The position numbers and the translations under genes are program-made. Source: Bacteroides sp. ET71 (GTDB lineage Bacteria; Bacteroidota; Bacteroidia; Bacteroidales; Bacteroidaceae). From it: 61,324 nucleotides of DNA. The stretch is from NCBI RefSeq assembly GCF_023336905.1, contig NZ_JAMBLS010000020.1, forward strand, positions 1-61,324, written 5' to 3'. Of this stretch, positions 26,135 to 33,998 are shown one piece after another. How positions within the stretch are numbered: position 1 is the first letter of the stretch; each line of letters starts with the position of its first letter. The notes beneath the pieces were generated by a model that was given only the letters and a program-made list of their open reading frames with translations, was not told where the DNA came from and ran no database searches.

Positions 26135-26195
26135 CTCCTCCCTACCTGGTCCTTGTCATATAACAGGGACGAGGTAGGGAGCAGGTAGGGAGGAG
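26135..26195. repeat. Nested, competing hairpins
   Basis: CTCCTCCCTACCTG (26135-26148) is the exact reverse complement of 26182-26195. The inner segment 26140-26157 also pairs with 26164-26179, because AGGTAGGGA occurs twice in the right arm. The two folds exclude each other, as in an attenuator, and the promoter at 26203-26236 follows. Confidence 0.6.
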
Positions 26196-26202
26196 AAACG
26201 AG

Positions 26203-26236
26203 TTTGGTAGGTGGAAAAGCGGTGGGGATACTTTTG
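26203..26236 (+). promoter_or_regulatory. Promoter before the 29-codon frame
   Basis: TTTG at 26203-26206, 22 bp, then TACTTTTG at 26229-26236. The transcript would begin near 26243, about 40 nt before the ATG at 26284. Confidence 0.5.
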
Positions 26237-26283
26237 TAGAATTTAAGACAGTATTTTTCTTTTAAGGAAAACGAGACTATATC

Positions 26284-26373
26284 ATGAGTTGTCTGACATT
26301 TCAGGAAATCAATGAGCTTTGGCAGGAAAGTGGCTTGGGTTATGGCGGTGAATTACCGTTGAAGTGCAGTTAA
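26284..26373 (+). CDS. Possible 29-residue microprotein or truncated gene start
   Basis: The frame runs ATG to TAA and encodes a 29-residue peptide starting MSCLTFQEINELWQE. It has a promoter at the expected distance and an AAGGAAAACGAG purine-rich stretch upstream. No family was recognised. The start looks like the first helix of a globular protein, so it could equally be the intact beginning of a gene whose rest has been lost. Low confidence. Confidence 0.25.
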   Translation: MSCLTFQEINELWQESGLGYGGELPLKCS

Positions 26374-26500
26374 ACTACGGATTGGTGGTCGGCTGTTTAA
26401 ATATGTTTACATTGTACAGGTGTCCGTCTCTTTGTGTCTTTATTGCACACTGCTGCATCATTGCTATTCCTCTGATGTCGAATCGGACAAATAGCAGTGT

Positions 26501-26550
26501 TGTAGCGAAGGTGTAGCGAAGGTGAAGCGAAGGTGTAGCGAAGGTGAAGT
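26501..26550. repeat. 11-bp tandem repeat, about 4.5 copies
   Basis: The unit GTGTAGCGAAG alternates with GTGAAGCGAAG in direct tandem. The 11-bp period is half of the 22-bp period seen in other arrays of this window. Confidence 0.75.
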
Positions 26551-26869
26551 GGAGAATTGTTTGGAGAATGTAAGAAATGTTTTTTTGGTGGGGAGTTGTA
26601 TAAATCCTTGATAAATAATGCAATATTTGTTTTCGATGGAAAGTCTGATAGTTTGTATGGACTTCGGTTTTTATTTGTTTCATGGCTCGTTGGGGGCGTT
26701 TGACGTTTGCACACCGGTTCGGAGAATGGTTGCTCATATCATTTTTTGTATTGGTAAAATAATTGTACTTATTGCAGACGGTACCCCTTAGTCAGCCTCT
26801 ATCGTTCTATACGGAGAATCCTAAAAGGAGCTTTTTTTCTATACTTTTTCGAGAAAAAGTCTTCAAAAG

Positions 26870-26900
26870 TTTGCTATATCCAAAAACGTTCGTACCTTTG
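26870..26900 (+). promoter_or_regulatory. Promoter of tRNA-Gln
   Basis: TTTG at 26870-26873, 19 bp, then TACCTTTG at 26893-26900. The start near 26907 leaves a short leader before the tRNA at 26931. Confidence 0.75.
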
Positions 26901-26930
26901 CAACCGCAAAACCGAAAGGGATAGCAAGTT

Positions 26931-27001
26931 TGGGCTATGGTGTAATGGTAACACTACAGATTCTGGTCCTGTCATTCCTGGTTCGAATCCAGGTAGCCCA
27001 A
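26931..27001 (+). tRNA. tRNA-Gln (anticodon CTG)
   Basis: The cloverleaf is complete: acceptor TGGGCTA/TAGCCCA, a D-arm with GTGT..ACAC, anticodon loop TTCTGGT with CTG at 26963-26965, and T-arm CCTGG-TTCGAAT-CCAGG. The discriminator is A (27001) and CCA is encoded at 27002-27004. The last pair of the anticodon stem is an A-C mismatch (26960/26968); in a TTG isoacceptor a T at 26968 would pair, so the mismatch may be a by-product of the CTG version. A terminator follows at once. Confidence 0.93.
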
Positions 27002-27007
27002 CCAAAC

Positions 27008-27044
27008 AAAAAGGAAGCCATACGCAGTGATGGCTTCCTTTTTT
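27008..27044 (+). terminator. Terminator of tRNA-Gln
   Basis: A 14-bp stem (27008-27021 with 27030-27043) and an eight-base loop, with the T-run forming part of the 3' arm. Confidence 0.9.
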
Positions 27045-27114
27045 GTATATGGACAAAGCTCTCCCGGTTCCGTGGAAAGGGTCCGGCTGACAACCGGTGT
27101 CCGCTTTGATAGGA

Positions 27115-27179
27115 GGCGCGGATCCCGCAGGTCGCACAAAGCTGATGGCGCTGTGCAAACCGCGGAATCCGCGCCTTTT
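27115..27179. terminator. Large two-level hairpin between tRNA-Gln and the GH3 gene
   Basis: The outer arm GGCGCGGATCCCGC (27115-27128) pairs with 27162-27175 with one mismatch. Inside, GCACA pairs with TGTGC. On the plus strand TTTT follows, so it may be a second stop for the tRNA transcript. The GH3 gene ends ten bases away on the other strand, and the structure could stop it too. Confidence 0.55.
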
Positions 27180-27185
27180 GTTTGC

Positions 27186-29483
27186 TTATTTATATGTCTG
27201 CGTACGTTCGTCGTTGATGACGCCCGACCAGTTCAGGCCATAGGCGAAGTCGTACGTATGCCCGTCGGCATCCGTGTGGCAACGCATGTCGCGCGGCGTG
27301 TCTTCGGCTTGTGCCTCGACGGTCTCCATGTCGGCCGGCATCTGGAAGGGCAACAGGCCGGAAGGCTCATGCTTGCCGCAGACAAGCTCCAGGACGACTT
27401 GGTTCTGCACGTCGAACGTGAGGAACAGGGCGTCGGCGTAGGGTTCGATTTCCTTCAGCACGGGCGGGTTGCTTATGTTGATGGCTACCACCACCGGACG
27501 GTTGCCCATGGCCTTCTTGGTGTTTCTCACCAGGTCCATGTCGCCTTTGTTGATGGTGCGTACGGTCTTGCCGCGGTAGCTGCGGTTGTCGAACTTCTCG
27601 AAGGGGTCGCCTCCGGCCAGGCTTTTGGCGCGTGCCGTGGTGGCGGTGTAGTCGCTGTACTGCAGGCTGATGGGCACATATCCGTTGCCGCCGCGCTTCA
27701 GGTCGGCCATGTCATAGCCCCAGCCGCTGTTGGGCGAGTCGATGAAGACGATGGCCAGGTCGGCCTCGGCGGGCGTATCCACCACGTCGAAGTAGCGGGA
27801 GGCCAGTTCGCGGCTGACAGGCGTGATGTCACGAGCCTCTATCGGGTTGTGCCAGAAGCCCGTGTAGGCCGGGTAGTGGCGTTGCGGGATGTAGACTTTT
27901 TTCTTGCCTTTCACGGGCAGTACGTTGTCGTGGTTCTTCAGCATGATGGTGCTTTTCACCTGGGCGTCGTAGCCCTCGGTCATGTAGTCGGGGCAACCTA
28001 CCACTTGTGCGGTGTGTGCCGGGTCGAGGTACGGGTTTTCGAAGAGGCCCGTGTGGAAGATATTCGTCAGCAGGCGACGTGCCGAGGTGCGCATGCGTTC
28101 CGTCATCCATTCTTCACCGTGTTCCTTGATTCCCATCTCATAAGCTTCCAGGATGGGCTGCTTGTCGTTGTTGCCGCCGAACTGGTCCACGCCGGCCATC
28201 AGGGCCTTGTAGTGCCGCTGTGCCACGGTCAGGCCTTCCACACCCCAAGGTTTGCCGGCGTGGATGCCCGGGTGCGTCACGTCGGCCGTCACTCCCCAGT
28301 CTGTGCAGACAATGCCGTCGAAGCCGGCTTCTTCACGCAGCTGGCGTGTGATGATGTCTGGGTCGTAGCAGTTGGCTACTTTCTCGCTGCCCTGTCCTAC
28401 GGAGATGGTGTAGTAGGGCATCACGGCCGATGCTTTCCGCGTCTTTCCCTCCAGTTTGAATGCACCTTCCACGAAAGCCTTCTTGTGGAGCGGTAGGTTG
28501 TTGTTGGGGAAGACGGCGTATTTGCCGAAGCCGTAGTGGGCGTCGCGTCCGGCCTCACCGGAACCGCCTCCGGGCCAGTGCTTCACCATCGTGTTCACGC
28601 TTTGGTAGCCCCAGCCGTCGGCAATCTCCGCGTCGCCCTCCGAGGTCTGGAAACCGTCGCAGTAGGCACGGGCCAGGTCGGTGACCAGTTTGGGGTCTTC
28701 TCCCATCGTGCCGTTGAAGCGATTCCAGCGCGGGTCGGTGGCAATGTCTACCTGGGGCGACAGGCTGGTGGCGAATCCTAAGGCTCTGTACTCTTCGGAA
28801 GCAATCTGTCCGAAACGCTTCATCAGTTGGGGCGAGAACGTGGCCGCCATGCCTAGCGAGCTGGGCCAGGTGGAAATCTGGCCGCCACCGCCGGCGTTGT
28901 ACTCTGCGTCGGCACGTGCCGAGTGGCGCGGGTCGGACGAGTTGTTGGCGGGAATGCCGTGCTCCAGTCCTTCCACATAGGCTTGCAGGGCATTGTTCCA
29001 GCGGGCAGCGATTTCGGGCGATTCTACGGAAGTTACCAGTACATGGCGCAGGTGGTCTTCTTTTAAGAACTTTTTCTGCTGGTCGGTCAGTTCCCAAGGC
29101 TGGGCGCCGCTTTCGGCATACGGCTTCCCGCTGTAGGTGAACTGGTCGGAATTGTTGGCGGGGATGGCCTGGTGATTGCTGTAAAGCATCAGTCCGGCAA
29201 TCTCTTCGATGGAGAGTTGGTCGGCCAGATTCTTTACGCGTTGTTCCAGAGGCTGGCGCCAGTCTTCGTAGATGTCCAGCTTCCCGTTGCGGTTAAGGTC
29301 TTTGAAGGCATAGCCATCCTCATGCAGGATGGTAATGCCCGATTCGGGCGAATAGCCTAGCGTGGCACCGCCTTTTTGGGTGATAAGACGGTAACCGTCA
29401 CACTCTTGTTCGTTCCACTTCTGCGTGTTGCAGGAGCTTAAAGCTAGGGCAGCCGCGCAGGCTGCTAAGAAAATAGGTTTCAT
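27186..29483 (-). CDS. Glycoside hydrolase family 3 lipoprotein
   Basis: The product is a 765-residue GH3 enzyme. A signal peptide (MKPIFLAACAAALALSSC) ends in a lipobox, so it is membrane-anchored. The N-terminal TIM-like domain carries the nucleophile in GIVCTDWG (Asp395), with the GH3 block RWNRFNGTMGEDPKLV and MVKHWPGGGSGEAGRD further upstream. The alpha/beta sandwich (KNHDNVLPVKGKKKVYIP onward) and a short C-terminal part follow. The N-terminus has an insert, DLNRNGKLDIYEDWRQP, that looks like a calcium-binding dockerin-type loop and is known from related Bacteroidetes GH3 proteins. Beta-glucosidase or similar is likely; the substrate is not resolved. It lies 33 bp after the acyl-CoA synthetase gene. 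Confidence 0.9.
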   Translation of the reverse strand: MKPIFLAACAAALALSSCNTQKWNEQECDGYRLITQKGGATLGYSPESGITILHEDGYAFKDLNRNGKLDIYEDWRQPLEQRVKNLADQLSIEEIAGLMLYSNHQAIPANNSDQFTYSGKPYAESGAQPWELTDQQKKFLKEDHLRHVLVTSVESPEIAARWNNALQAYVEGLEHGIPANNSSDPRHSARADAEYNAGGGGQISTWPSSLGMAATFSPQLMKRFGQIASEEYRALGFATSLSPQVDIATDPRWNRFNGTMGEDPKLVTDLARAYCDGFQTSEGDAEIADGWGYQSVNTMVKHWPGGGSGEAGRDAHYGFGKYAVFPNNNLPLHKKAFVEGAFKLEGKTRKASAVMPYYTISVGQGSEKVANCYDPDIITRQLREEAGFDGIVCTDWGVTADVTHPGIHAGKPWGVEGLTVAQRHYKALMAGVDQFGGNNDKQPILEAYEMGIKEHGEEWMTERMRTSARRLLTNIFHTGLFENPYLDPAHTAQVVGCPDYMTEGYDAQVKSTIMLKNHDNVLPVKGKKKVYIPQRHYPAYTGFWHNPIEARDITPVSRELASRYFDVVDTPAEADLAIVFIDSPNSGWGYDMADLKRGGNGYVPISLQYSDYTATTARAKSLAGGDPFEKFDNRSYRGKTVRTINKGDMDLVRNTKKAMGNRPVVVAINISNPPVLKEIEPYADALFLTFDVQNQVVLELVCGKHEPSGLLPFQMPADMETVEAQAEDTPRDMRCHTDADGHTYDFAYGLNWSGVINDERTQTYK

Positions 29484-29516
29484 GGTCGTATTTGGTTGTT
29501 AATGGTAATATGTTTG

Positions 29517-31172
29517 TTATTTTTGGTCGTTCTCTCGGATTTCCACGCGACGGATTTTTCCGCTGATGGTCTTGGGCAGTTCGTCCACAAACTCTATGAC
29601 GCGCGGATACTTGTAGGGGGCGGTCACCTTTTTCACGTGGTTCTGCAGCTCCTTCACCAGTGCGTCGCCAGCCTTGTCCTTGTAGTCTTTGGAGAGGACG
29701 ATGGTGGCCTTGACAACCTGGCCTCGTATCTCGTCGGGCACGCCGGTGATGGCACATTCCACCACGGCGGGGTGGGTCATCAGGGCGCTTTCCACTTCGA
29801 ACGGGCCGATGCGGTAGCCCGAACTCTTGATGACATCGTCGGCACGGCCCACGAACCACAGGTAGCCGTCTTCGTCCTTCCAGGCCACGTCGCCCGTGTA
29901 GTAGATGCCGTCGTGCCAGGCCTCGCGGGTGCGCTCCGGGTCGCGGTAGTATTCCTTGAAGAGGCCGAGGGGTTTGCCCTTGTCTGTGCGGATGACAATC
30001 TGGCCTTGCTCACCGGCTTCGACGGAGCGGCCGTCGTTGTCGATGAGGTCTACGTCATATTGCGGGTTGGGCAGGCCCATGCTGCCGGGTTTGGGTTCCA
30101 TCCAGGGCATGGTGGCCACGGTCAGGGTGGTCTCCGTCTGTCCGAAGCCTTCCATCAGCTTGATGCCTGTCAGTTTCTTGAAGGTCTCGAATACGGCGGG
30201 GTTCAGTGCCTCGCCGGCGATGGTGCAGTATTGCAGGTGGCTGAGGTCGAACTTCGTCAGGTCTTCGTGGATGAGGAAGCGGAAGATGGTGGGCGGAGCG
30301 CAGAGCGAGGTGACGTGATAGTCTTGTATCTTCTGCAGGATGTCGTGGGGCGTGAACTTCTCGTGGTCATAGACGAAGACCGTGGCGCCGGCTATCCATT
30401 GTCCGTACAACTTGCCCCAGACGGCTTTGCCCCAGCCGGTATCGGCGATGGTGAGGTGGAGGCTGTCTTTGTGGAGGTTGTGCCAGAAGACGCCTGTGAC
30501 GATGTGTCCGAGGGGATAGGTGAAGTCATGCGCCACCATCTTGGGTTCGCCCGTGGTGCCGCTGGTGAAGTACATCAGCGAGATGTCGTCGTTGGTGTTG
30601 GGGTGTTCGGGACGGACGAAGGGGGCGGCGTGGTCGATGCCTTGGTGGAAGTCCTCGTAGCCTTCGGGCACTTCGGGACCTACGCTGACCAGGGTCTTCA
30701 CGCTGGGCGACTGGGGCATGGCGGCGGTGATGTGGTCGGTGATGACCGTCTCGCCGGCGCAGACTATCATCTTGATGTCCGCGGCATTGCAGCGGTAGAC
30801 GATGTCCTTCTTCGTCAGCAGGTGGGTGGCGGGGATGACCACGGCACCCAGCTTGTGGAGGGCGATGATGCTGAACCAGAACTCGTAGCGGCGTTTCAGG
30901 ATGAGCATCACCATGTCGCCGTGGCCGATGCCGAGGCTTTGGAAGTAGGCGGCGGTGCGGTCGGTCTCGCGTTTCATGTCGGCGAAGGTGAAGCGGCGGC
31001 ACTCGCCCTTGTCGTTGGTCCAGAGCAGGGCCAGTTTGTCGGGCTCTTCGGCAGCCCAGGCGTCTACGACGTCATAGCCGAAGTTGAAGTTTTCCGGCAC
31101 ACGGATGTGCAGGTTCTTGATGAAATCTTCTTGCGATGTAAATGTGGTTTGAGTCAGAAATCTTTCTACCAT
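29517..31172 (-). CDS. AMP-binding acyl-CoA synthetase
   Basis: This 551-residue enzyme activates a carboxylic acid to an acyl-AMP and then an acyl-CoA. The adenylation P-loop is [11 protein letters not shown] (201-211). [21 protein letters not shown] and [14 protein letters not shown] are core motifs A4, A5 and A7, and the catalytic lysine is Lys539 in ISGKIRR. Overall similarity is to the medium-chain/acetyl-CoA synthetase-like (Acs/AcsM) group. It pairs with the upstream XRE-cupin regulator gene (121 bp away), a conserved arrangement in Bacteroides, so that protein probably controls it. The acid used is unknown. Confidence 0.88.
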   Translation of the reverse strand: MVERFLTQTTFTSQEDFIKNLHIRVPENFNFGYDVVDAWAAEEPDKLALLWTNDKGECRRFTFADMKRETDRTAAYFQSLGIGHGDMVMLILKRRYEFWFSIIALHKLGAVVIPATHLLTKKDIVYRCNAADIKMIVCAGETVITDHITAAMPQSPSVKTLVSVGPEVPEGYEDFHQGIDHAAPFVRPEHPNTNDDISLMYFTSGTTGEPKMVAHDFTYPLGHIVTGVFWHNLHKDSLHLTIADTGWGKAVWGKLYGQWIAGATVFVYDHEKFTPHDILQKIQDYHVTSLCAPPTIFRFLIHEDLTKFDLSHLQYCTIAGEALNPAVFETFKKLTGIKLMEGFGQTETTLTVATMPWMEPKPGSMGLPNPQYDVDLIDNDGRSVEAGEQGQIVIRTDKGKPLGLFKEYYRDPERTREAWHDGIYYTGDVAWKDEDGYLWFVGRADDVIKSSGYRIGPFEVESALMTHPAVVECAITGVPDEIRGQVVKATIVLSKDYKDKAGDALVKELQNHVKKVTAPYKYPRVIEFVDELPKTISGKIRRVEIRENDQK

Positions 31173-31185
31173 TGTTCAATTGAAA

Positions 31186-31292
31186 ATTGAGAGTTGAGAA
31201 TTAAAAAAATGAGAGTTGAGAATTGAAAAATAGAAGTATATGAGATATTGCCTGTCGCTTCTATTTCTTAATTCTCAATTCTCCATTTTTAA
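31186..31292. repeat. GAGAATTGAGAATT-type intergenic repeat, inverted
   Basis: Several ATTGAGAGTTGAGAATT units at the left and TTCTTAATTCTCAATTCTCC at the right face each other around about 50 bp. The same repeat fills 38526-38636. The inverted ends could form a long hairpin in the synthetase-regulator gap. Confidence 0.7.
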
Positions 31293-31293
31293 T

Positions 31294-31842
31294 TTATAGG
31301 ATGATTGCCAGGAAGCGCACGGTCTGTCCGTCGAGCGCCTTCATGCCGTGGGGCAGGCGGGAGTCGAAGTAGATGCTGTCGCCTGGGTTGAGTGTCAGCT
31401 CTTTGCCGCCGATGCTCAGGAGCAGGCGGCCTTCGATGACGAGGTTGAACTCTTGTCCGTCGTGCGTGTTGTAGTGCATGGGGCGGTCGCCGGGTTCGAC
31501 GGTGACGATGAAGGGGTCGGCCTTGCGGTTGCGGAAGCCGGCGGCCAGGGCTTGGTACTTGTAGACCTTGGTGCGCTCTACGCTGACGCCATGTCCGGCG
31601 CGGGTGAGGAAGTAGGTGCTCATCTTGGGCTCTTCGCCAAACATGAGGGCGTCGAGTGCGATGCCGTAGTGGCGGGCTATCTGCTGGAGCATGCTGACGG
31701 AGATGTCGTGCTCGCCGGATTCGGCGCGTTCATACTCGGCTTGGTTGATGCCGCAGTCGGCGGCCACTTCGGCGGTGGATAGCTCCATGGCGTCGCGCAG
31801 GCCACGGAGTCGTTCGGCTATTTGTCTGATTTGTTCGTCCAC
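31294..31842 (-). CDS. XRE-family regulator with cupin domain
   Basis: The 182-residue protein has an N-terminal helix-turn-helix (about 1-65: LRGLRDAMELSTAEVAADCG, then QAEYERAESGEHDISVSMLQ) and a C-terminal small cupin barrel (about 105-182: VTVEPGDRPMHYNTHDGQEF, LNPGDSIYFDSRLPHGM). This two-domain layout senses a small ligand in the cupin and is often encoded next to the genes it controls, here the acyl-CoA synthetase. The cupin His residues suggest metal binding. The identity of the ligand is open. Confidence 0.88.
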   Translation of the reverse strand: MDEQIRQIAERLRGLRDAMELSTAEVAADCGINQAEYERAESGEHDISVSMLQQIARHYGIALDALMFGEEPKMSTYFLTRAGHGVSVERTKVYKYQALAAGFRNRKADPFIVTVEPGDRPMHYNTHDGQEFNLVIEGRLLLSIGGKELTLNPGDSIYFDSRLPHGMKALDGQTVRFLAIIL

Positions 31843-31891
31843 TTTGTTAATGGTTAATTGTTAATGATAAATGGTTAATATGTGTGGAGGG

Positions 31892-32257
31892 TTACTCCGT
31901 TCTTATTTTTCGTTTGGCGGTTTTTATACTTGCCGTTAGGATTTTGATAAGATCCGTCGCATCGTCTAATATGCTCTTATAGGCTTTTGCTTCCAAGTAG
32001 TTGGTTGCATGAAGAAGTTTTAGCCAGTAGATGGTTTCATTGGCTTCTTTCTGAGCGATGGCCAGCTTATGTATAAAATCCATTTTGCTTTCACTGTGTT
32101 CACTTTCACTAATCATGGCACCGATTGATGTACCGGAGCGTAGGATTTGCTCGGATAGGACTTGTTCATTTTGTTCTTTGGTCAGGAACTTATAAAGGTT
32201 GACAATCCTGATTGCAAATTCAAAGCTCTTTTCCCCTAAGATGTTGGCGGTGCTCAT
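31892..32257 (-). CDS. Four-helix bundle protein (S23/23S rRNA intervening-sequence family)
   Basis: The 121-residue protein begins at 32257 (MSTANILGEKSFEFAIRIVNLYKFL); the seven residues upstream come from TTAATGGTTA-type repeat DNA and are dropped. It is all-helical and belongs to the four-helix bundle family first found inside 23S rRNA intervening sequences: LSEQILRSGTSIGAMISESEHS and MDFIHKLAIAQKEANETIYWL are its hallmarks. Copies are common and mobile-looking in Bacteroidetes, often flanked by repeats as here. A role in rRNA or RNA binding is suspected, not shown. Confidence 0.88.
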   Translation of the reverse strand: MSTANILGEKSFEFAIRIVNLYKFLTKEQNEQVLSEQILRSGTSIGAMISESEHSESKMDFIHKLAIAQKEANETIYWLKLLHATNYLEAKAYKSILDDATDLIKILTASIKTAKRKIRTE

Positions 32258-32447
32258 GTAATTAATGGTTAGTGACAAATGGTTAATGGTTAATGTTAAA
32301 TGGTTAATGGTAAGTGGTTAATGGTTAATGATATTCAGGAACGGCTCCTCGTGCGCAACCTGATTAACCATTAACCGTTAACCATTAATCTTTAACTATT
32401 CGTGCGCAGCCTAATCAACCATTAATCATTAACCATTAACCATTGCA
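32258..32447. repeat. TTAATGGTTAAT repeat array, inverted
   Basis: Direct GGTTAATG/GGTTAGTG/GGTTAATGT units on the left meet ATTAACCATTAACCGTTAACC units on the right. The array is a large imperfect inverted repeat in the proC-four-helix-bundle gap; a shorter patch lies at about 31848-31882. The four-helix-bundle gene is thus flanked on both sides by this repeat. Confidence 0.75.
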
Positions 32448-32449
32448 TA

Positions 32450-33247
32450 TTACACGCTTGCCTTGATGGCCCGGATGATGGCGCTGGCGAACCCGGCGTG
32501 CTCCAGTTCGTTGATGCCGCGGATGGTGTAGCCGCCCGGTGTGCAGACTTTCTCTATCTCTGTGGCGGGATGGGTGTCGGGGTTGTCTTGCAGGAGGGCG
32601 GCGGCGCCCATCACGCATTGGGTCACCATCTGGAGGGCGTCTTGAGGGGTGAGGCCCAGCTCGATGCCTGCCTGGGTGGCGGCCTGGATGTATCGCATGG
32701 CGTAGGCTGTGCCGCACGAGGCCAGGGCGGTGGCGGCGGGCAGCTTGTCTTCGGGTACGAGCATGGTGGGGCCGAGGGGGTTGAGGAGGTCGAGCATGAG
32801 TTGTTGTTGCTTGGGGTTGGCGGCCATGGAGGAGATGAGGGTCATGCTTTGTCCGATGGCGGCGGCGGTGTTGGGCACGATGCGGAAGTAGGTGAGGTCG
32901 GGCATCTGTGTGCGCTCGTATTTGACGGACAGGATGCTGACGATGGAGTGGATGCTTCGCCCGGCTACGACGGAGGCCAGCATTTGTCCGTCGCGCCAGG
33001 GGAGTTCCATGAGTACGTCGTCCAGCACCCAGGGTTTGACGGCCAGGATGATGATGTCGGCGTCGCCGGCGGCTTTGATGTTGGAGGGGGTGGTGGTGAG
33101 GTCGGGGATGTCGGCCTGCAGGGCGTCGAGTTTGCCCTGTGAGGGGTTGGAGACGGTGATGTCTTCTGGCTGTACCTGCTTGCTTCGGGCCAGCCCGCGG
33201 GTGATGGCGCTGCCCATGTTGCCCGCTCCGATGATGGCTATTTTCAT
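32450..33247 (-). CDS. proC: Pyrroline-5-carboxylate reductase
   Basis: ProC reduces pyrroline-5-carboxylate to proline with NAD(P)H. The start at 33247 (MKIAIIGAGNMGSAITRGLA) places the Rossmann GxGxxG at the extreme N-terminus as usual; the longer frame is rejected because it crosses the promoter. AVKPWVLDDVL and ASVVAGRSIHSI are in the first domain, and FRIVPNTAAAIGQSMTLI and CTPGGYTIRGINELEHAGF in the dimerisation domain. Length (265) is normal. It is a separate transcription unit next to the arginine cluster. Confidence 0.94.
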   Translation of the reverse strand: MKIAIIGAGNMGSAITRGLARSKQVQPEDITVSNPSQGKLDALQADIPDLTTTPSNIKAAGDADIIILAVKPWVLDDVLMELPWRDGQMLASVVAGRSIHSIVSILSVKYERTQMPDLTYFRIVPNTAAAIGQSMTLISSMAANPKQQQLMLDLLNPLGPTMLVPEDKLPAATALASCGTAYAMRYIQAATQAGIELGLTPQDALQMVTQCVMGAAALLQDNPDTHPATEIEKVCTPGGYTIRGINELEHAGFASAIIRAIKASV

Positions 33248-33275
33248 ATCTTTGTACTGTTTGGTATTATGCTTG

Positions 33276-33305
33276 CAAAGGTAGGAAATCTGGATGATAA
33301 TGCAA
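33276..33305 (-). promoter_or_regulatory. Promoter of proC
   Basis: On the minus strand: TTG (33305-33303), 19 bp, TACCTTTG (33283-33276). The start would be near 33269, about 22 nt before the ATG. Confidence 0.7.
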
Positions 33306-33325
33306 GGAAGATGGGGTAATTTGCG

Positions 33326-33333
33326 TATATTTG
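33326..33333 (+). promoter_or_regulatory. -7 box of the DUF6078 gene
   Basis: TATATTTG, 21 bp before the DUF6078 ATG at 33354. It points away from the proC promoter 43 bp off, so the two share one compact divergent control region. Confidence 0.5.
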
Positions 33334-33353
33334 TCCACAAAAAGCGAGAATTT

Positions 33354-33788
33354 ATGGATGAAACTTTCGACTATGGCCAGGTTCCGGGCTATTTCGTGCA
33401 TTGCTTCAACGGCGGGTGCCGGCGGGCGGGGGAGTGTCTGAGGCAGTTGGCGGCGCGGCATGTGGAGGCCACGAGGCCGACGATTGAGGTGGTCAGTCCC
33501 GCCGTGTGGCCTGCCGACGGCGCGGCGTGCGCGTGGTTCAAGCCCATCCGCCGTGTCCGCATGGCCTGGGGCGTGCGCGATGCCATCGGGCGGCTGCCTT
33601 ACAATGAGGGGCGGTTGGTGGTGAGGGCGTTGAACCAGATGTATCCGAAGGTGACGCTGAACCGTATTTCGACCCACGAGCGGCCCCTGCCGCCTGCCGA
33701 GCAGAGGCGGATTGAGGCCTTGTTTGCCCGCTACGGGGTGACGGGTGGACAGGTGTTCGACCGTGTGGAGATGGGGTATGAGTGGTAG
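33354..33788 (+). CDS. DUF6078 family protein
   Basis: The 144-residue protein begins at 33354 (MDETFDYGQVPGYFVHCFN). It matches the pattern of DUF6078, a small family found almost only in Bacteroidales: several Cys spaced as FNGGCRRAGECLRQLA, then WFKPIRRVRMAWGV and a C-terminal helix ending GYEW. The Cys spacing could bind a metal, but no function is known. It is transcribed divergently from proC and converges on argD; a 22-bp tandem repeat lies just after it. Confidence 0.75.
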   Translation: MDETFDYGQVPGYFVHCFNGGCRRAGECLRQLAARHVEATRPTIEVVSPAVWPADGAACAWFKPIRRVRMAWGVRDAIGRLPYNEGRLVVRALNQMYPKVTLNRISTHERPLPPAEQRRIEALFARYGVTGGQVFDRVEMGYEW

Positions 33789-33820
33789 GGTGAGGCGGTG
33801 TGGGTGCCGGGGTGTGAGGA

Positions 33821-33886
33821 GTTCCGTGCCGGATGGAACTTGGTTTCGTGCGGGATGGAACTTAGTTCCATGCCGGATGGAACTGT
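33821..33886. repeat. Three tandem copies of a 22-bp repeat
   Basis: Units at 33821-33842, 33843-33864 and 33865-33886 follow the pattern GTTCCGTGCCGGATGGAACT with a few changes. Each holds GTTCC..GGAAC and can form a small hairpin. They lie between the convergent DUF6078 and argD genes. A GCCCCGCCGGG..CGGCGGGGC hairpin further on (about 33942-33969) is a likely terminator. Confidence 0.8.
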
Positions 33887-33998
33887 TGTCGACCTGCGTG
33901 TGATGTGCGGACACTTGCCGTCTGACGCGGGAAGCCCCGCCGGGAGTGCATGGCTCGCACGGCGGGGCTTTGTCGTAGGGTGCTGATTATTAATCGTC

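Larger units (their letters stand above)
25892..26869. other. Gene-poor kilobase between rsfS and tRNA-Gln
   Basis: No gene of normal size is credible here. The stretch holds nested hairpins (26135-26195), a promoter (26203-26236), a 29-codon frame (26284-26373), an 11-bp tandem repeat (26501-26550) and an 18-base perfect palindrome ACTTTTTCGAGAAAAAGT at about 26844-26861. A 120-codon minus-strand frame across the 11-bp repeat reads as low-complexity Leu-His-Leu-Arg-Tyr and is not believed. It looks like the worn-down remains of an accessory gene or cluster. Confidence 0.5.

Noticed and set aside
26375-26737. 120-codon minus-strand frame
   Set aside because: The middle is the 11-bp repeat read as Leu-His-Leu-Arg-Tyr; no family features and no promoter.
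26874-27158. 94-codon minus-strand frame with GLPGFEPGMTGPESVV
   Set aside because: It is the reverse of tRNA-Gln and its terminator, a classic spurious frame.
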